A DNA stretch of 7,638 nucleotides, from assembly GCA_903915485.1 (NCBI GenBank), contig CAIWTC010000672.1, positions 1 through 7,638 on the forward strand, read 5' to 3'. The notes below the pieces were generated by a model. The model was not told the DNA's origin, made no database searches, and was given only the letters and a program-made list of their open reading frames with translations. The translations under genes were made by a program, and so were the position numbers. The DNA is from an uncultured Ignavibacteriales bacterium (GTDB lineage: Bacteria; Bacteroidota; Ignavibacteria; Ignavibacteriales; Ignavibacteriaceae). How positions within the stretch are numbered: the first letter of the stretch is position 1; each line of letters opens with the position of its first letter. Positions 6,021-7,638 of this stretch are shown here, piece after piece.

Positions 6021-7638
6021 CAAAACAACTGTAGAAGGAATTAATAAATTATTAAGACCTTTAACATCTGTTACGCTTGGAAGGATTGTGTATAGCCATG
6101 CAACAGCACTCTTCAAAGCACTGTCCTGTTTGATAGCATCATTATCCAAAGTGTGTCCGGTGTTATAGAATAATCTAAGTCCTGATGTGATTCCATTGCG
6201 CTGTGCAGTTGAGTAAATATACTTATCTGAATATAAGAAAGGACCATCAGAAGGAATACTGTCATAAAAAACGGTAACATCAGCTGTGCCATGAACTAAA
6301 TATACAGGGATATCACCTCTCTTTATCCAGGCAGTATCTCCAATCGCGCCCCAGTTGCTTATAATTCCTGAAACCTTAGACGATACACCCGGTGTTCCGC
6401 TTGTTCCTTCAAAAGTTCCTCCGACATTAGCCCAGGTTACAGTATTAGGCACTTCGGTTGAATCTAAATACGCAAGATGTAATGTAGTAATTGAACCGGC
6501 TGAACTACCTGTCATATAGATTGTTGCAGGGTCGATACCATTTGCAGATGCATTTTGTCTAAAATATCTAACTGCAGCTTTCGCATCCTGCACCGCACGA
6601 ATCATTGCTTCAAATTGTGCAAGGTCATTTGCAAGAGGAGAAGTAGTTCTATAATTAATTGATGCTACTACATAACCGCGTTTTGCAAGACCGCCGCAAT
6701 AGAGAGTTCCAAAACCGCTTACTTTGTCGCCTCCCTGAAATCCTCCGCCATGAACAAAAATTACAAGAGGACGATTTGTTTTTGTATCTCCGGCAGGAGT
6801 ATATAAGTCATAAGTCAAAGCCTTGGCGCCGGCTAAGCCGTATTGCAGGTCGCTTTGAAGAATATATGAAGAAAACACAGGGTCAAGGTATCTCTTTCCC
6901 GCTGCAATCTGAAGAGTATCTCCCGAGCCAATTGCAAATTGTCCAAATCTATCAATGCCTGCCTGATTTACAGCACCGGCTAAATATCCGCGGGCAGAAC
7001 TTCCAACGGTATCCCAGATAACTGATTTATCTGCACGCCATATAATTCTCTGTGTTAGCGTATCTGCAAATCCTAAAGGTGAAGTTAAATCTAATTTATA
7101 TGTTCCTGTTGAATCAGGTCTATCTGTATTGATAACCCAATAACCAAGTTTGTAACGGTAATTAATTCCCTGACGGAATCCGGCATCTGCTGTGTCACCG
7201 CTAACATAACGGAAAGAAATATTTCTTATAGAGGTTGGGGCAACTTCAAAAGTAAATGCTGTTTTTCTCAATTCAATATCTGAACCAATGTAAACAGTCT
7301 TAACTGAAGTAGAAGTTATCTGACGGATAAGTGAACCTGCACCATTCGTAACTACATAAGAAGCGTCTGAACCGCCTGAAGGGTTGTTGAAAGACATATT
7401 AAAATCATTTAATTTCAATTTACCCATTGTTAAACCAAGATTTCCTGTAGCAGTAGTTGTTTTAGATAAACTTGTTGCTAAAGATTTTGAAGACATGTTT
7501 ACAGTTACATTCAACACAGTGTCAGGGAGTCCGTCGCCGGTTACCTGGTCACCTGCTCCTGAGTACTCATAACTTCCATATCTTGAAAACTTACGGGTTG
7601 CTGTCTGAATTTCACCTGCTGCTGCCGAGGCTGAAATA
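5772..7638 (-). CDS. Type IX-secreted alpha/beta-hydrolase esterase with N-terminal beta-rich region, 5' partial
   Basis: The frame runs open from the right edge to TAA at 5774-5772, giving 621 visible residues; the true start is off the window. A GTG at 7517 is in frame, but 40 coherent residues precede it without a stop, including QVTGDGLPDTV, which continues the fold. Counting from that GTG: a beta-rich, possibly solenoid scaffold about 1-205; an alpha/beta-hydrolase domain about 210-480; a sorting domain from NYPNPFNPTT (503) to the end. The hydrolase has HGGG at 256-259 (oxyanion hole), GSSAG with nucleophile Ser339 (6501-6503), Asp413 in VHGTAD and His455 in NTGHT, a full triad. Such domains in secreted enzymes include acetylxylan and feruloyl esterases, so removal of ester groups from a polysaccharide is the likely role, acting outside the cell. 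A peptidase or lipase of the same fold cannot be excluded. Confidence 0.87.
   Translation of the reverse strand, partial: ISASAAAGEIQTATRKFSRYGSYEYSGAGDQVTGDGLPDTVLNVTVNMSSKSLATSLSKTTTATGNLGLTMGKLKLNDFNMSFNNPSGGSDASYVVTNGAGSLIRQITSTSVKTVYIGSDIELRKTAFTFEVAPTSIRNISFRYVSGDTADAGFRQGINYRYKLGYWVINTDRPDSTGTYKLDLTSPLGFADTLTQRIIWRADKSVIWDTVGSSARGYLAGAVNQAGIDRFGQFAIGSGDTLQIAAGKRYLDPVFSSYILQSDLQYGLAGAKALTYDLYTPAGDTKTNRPLVIFVHGGGFQGGDKVSGFGTLYCGGLAKRGYVVASINYRTTSPLANDLAQFEAMIRAVQDAKAAVRYFRQNASANGIDPATIYMTGSSAGSITTLHLAYLDSTEVPNTVTWANVGGTFEGTSGTPGVSSKVSGIISNWGAIGDTAWIKRGDIPVYLVHGTADVTVFYDSIPSDGPFLYSDKYIYSTAQRNGITSGLRLFYNTGHTLDNDAIKQDSALKSAVAWLYTILPSVTDVKGLNNLLIPSTVVLNQNYPNPFNPTTKISYGVPSSMKVSLVVYDVLGKQLMTLVDQVQTPGNYEVPFNGANLSSGIYFYRLTTGNVVMTKKMMFLK

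Noticed and set aside
6659..7021. Open frame of 120 codons on the plus strand, rich in Arg, Gln and Leu
   Set aside because: It is antisense to the N-terminal region and hydrolase domain of the esterase gene and has a low-complexity composition typical of a shadow frame.
7515..7517. GTG at 7517 as start of the esterase gene
   Set aside because: The frame stays open to the window edge, the preceding 40 residues fit the same beta-rich domain, and a start here would leave a secreted protein without a signal peptide.

Overview
The window is a block of four genes, all read on the minus strand, that encode exported proteins. It looks like part of a carbohydrate-degradation locus from a member of the Fibrobacteres-Chlorobi-Bacteroidetes (FCB) group. 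Two proteins end in a Por/type IX secretion C-terminal sorting domain, recognisable by NYPNPFNP, SGIYFYRL and TKKM close to a terminal Lys. That form of the domain, with AT-rich DNA and little sign of Shine-Dalgarno sites, fits Ignavibacteria or a close relative best. The lineage is inferred, because the window holds no marker gene.

In transcription order, from the right edge to the left: (1) 7638-5772, a protein cut at its N-terminus, with a beta-rich, possibly solenoid region, then an alpha/beta-hydrolase esterase domain with a complete Ser-Asp-His triad, then a sorting domain. (2) After 92 bp holding a strong hairpin, 5679-2059 encodes a 1206-residue mosaic: signal peptide, jelly-roll-like module, fibronectin-III-like module, a two-part FCB-type module ending in an Ig-like fold, a right-handed parallel beta-helix and a sorting domain. 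(3) Thirty-seven bp later, 2021-627 encodes a clan GH-A glycoside hydrolase that most resembles GH50 agarases. It has a signal peptide but no sorting domain. (4) Twenty bp later, 606-1 is the start of a second beta-helix protein, cut by the left edge. It is a paralogue of the helix in gene 2 (97 of 177 residues identical by hand count, no gaps) with the signal peptide joined directly to the helix.

Genes 2 to 4 are tightly packed and probably one transcript. The esterase gene may be part of it or separated by the hairpin. A reasonable reading is that the esterase removes ester groups, the beta-helix proteins bind or cleave an acidic or sulfated polysaccharide, and the GH50-like enzyme trims the products. 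The substrate is not determined by anything seen here. No SusC/SusD pair, regulator, sulfatase, transporter, RNA gene, mobile element or CRISPR array is visible. No gene-free stretch exceeds 92 bp.
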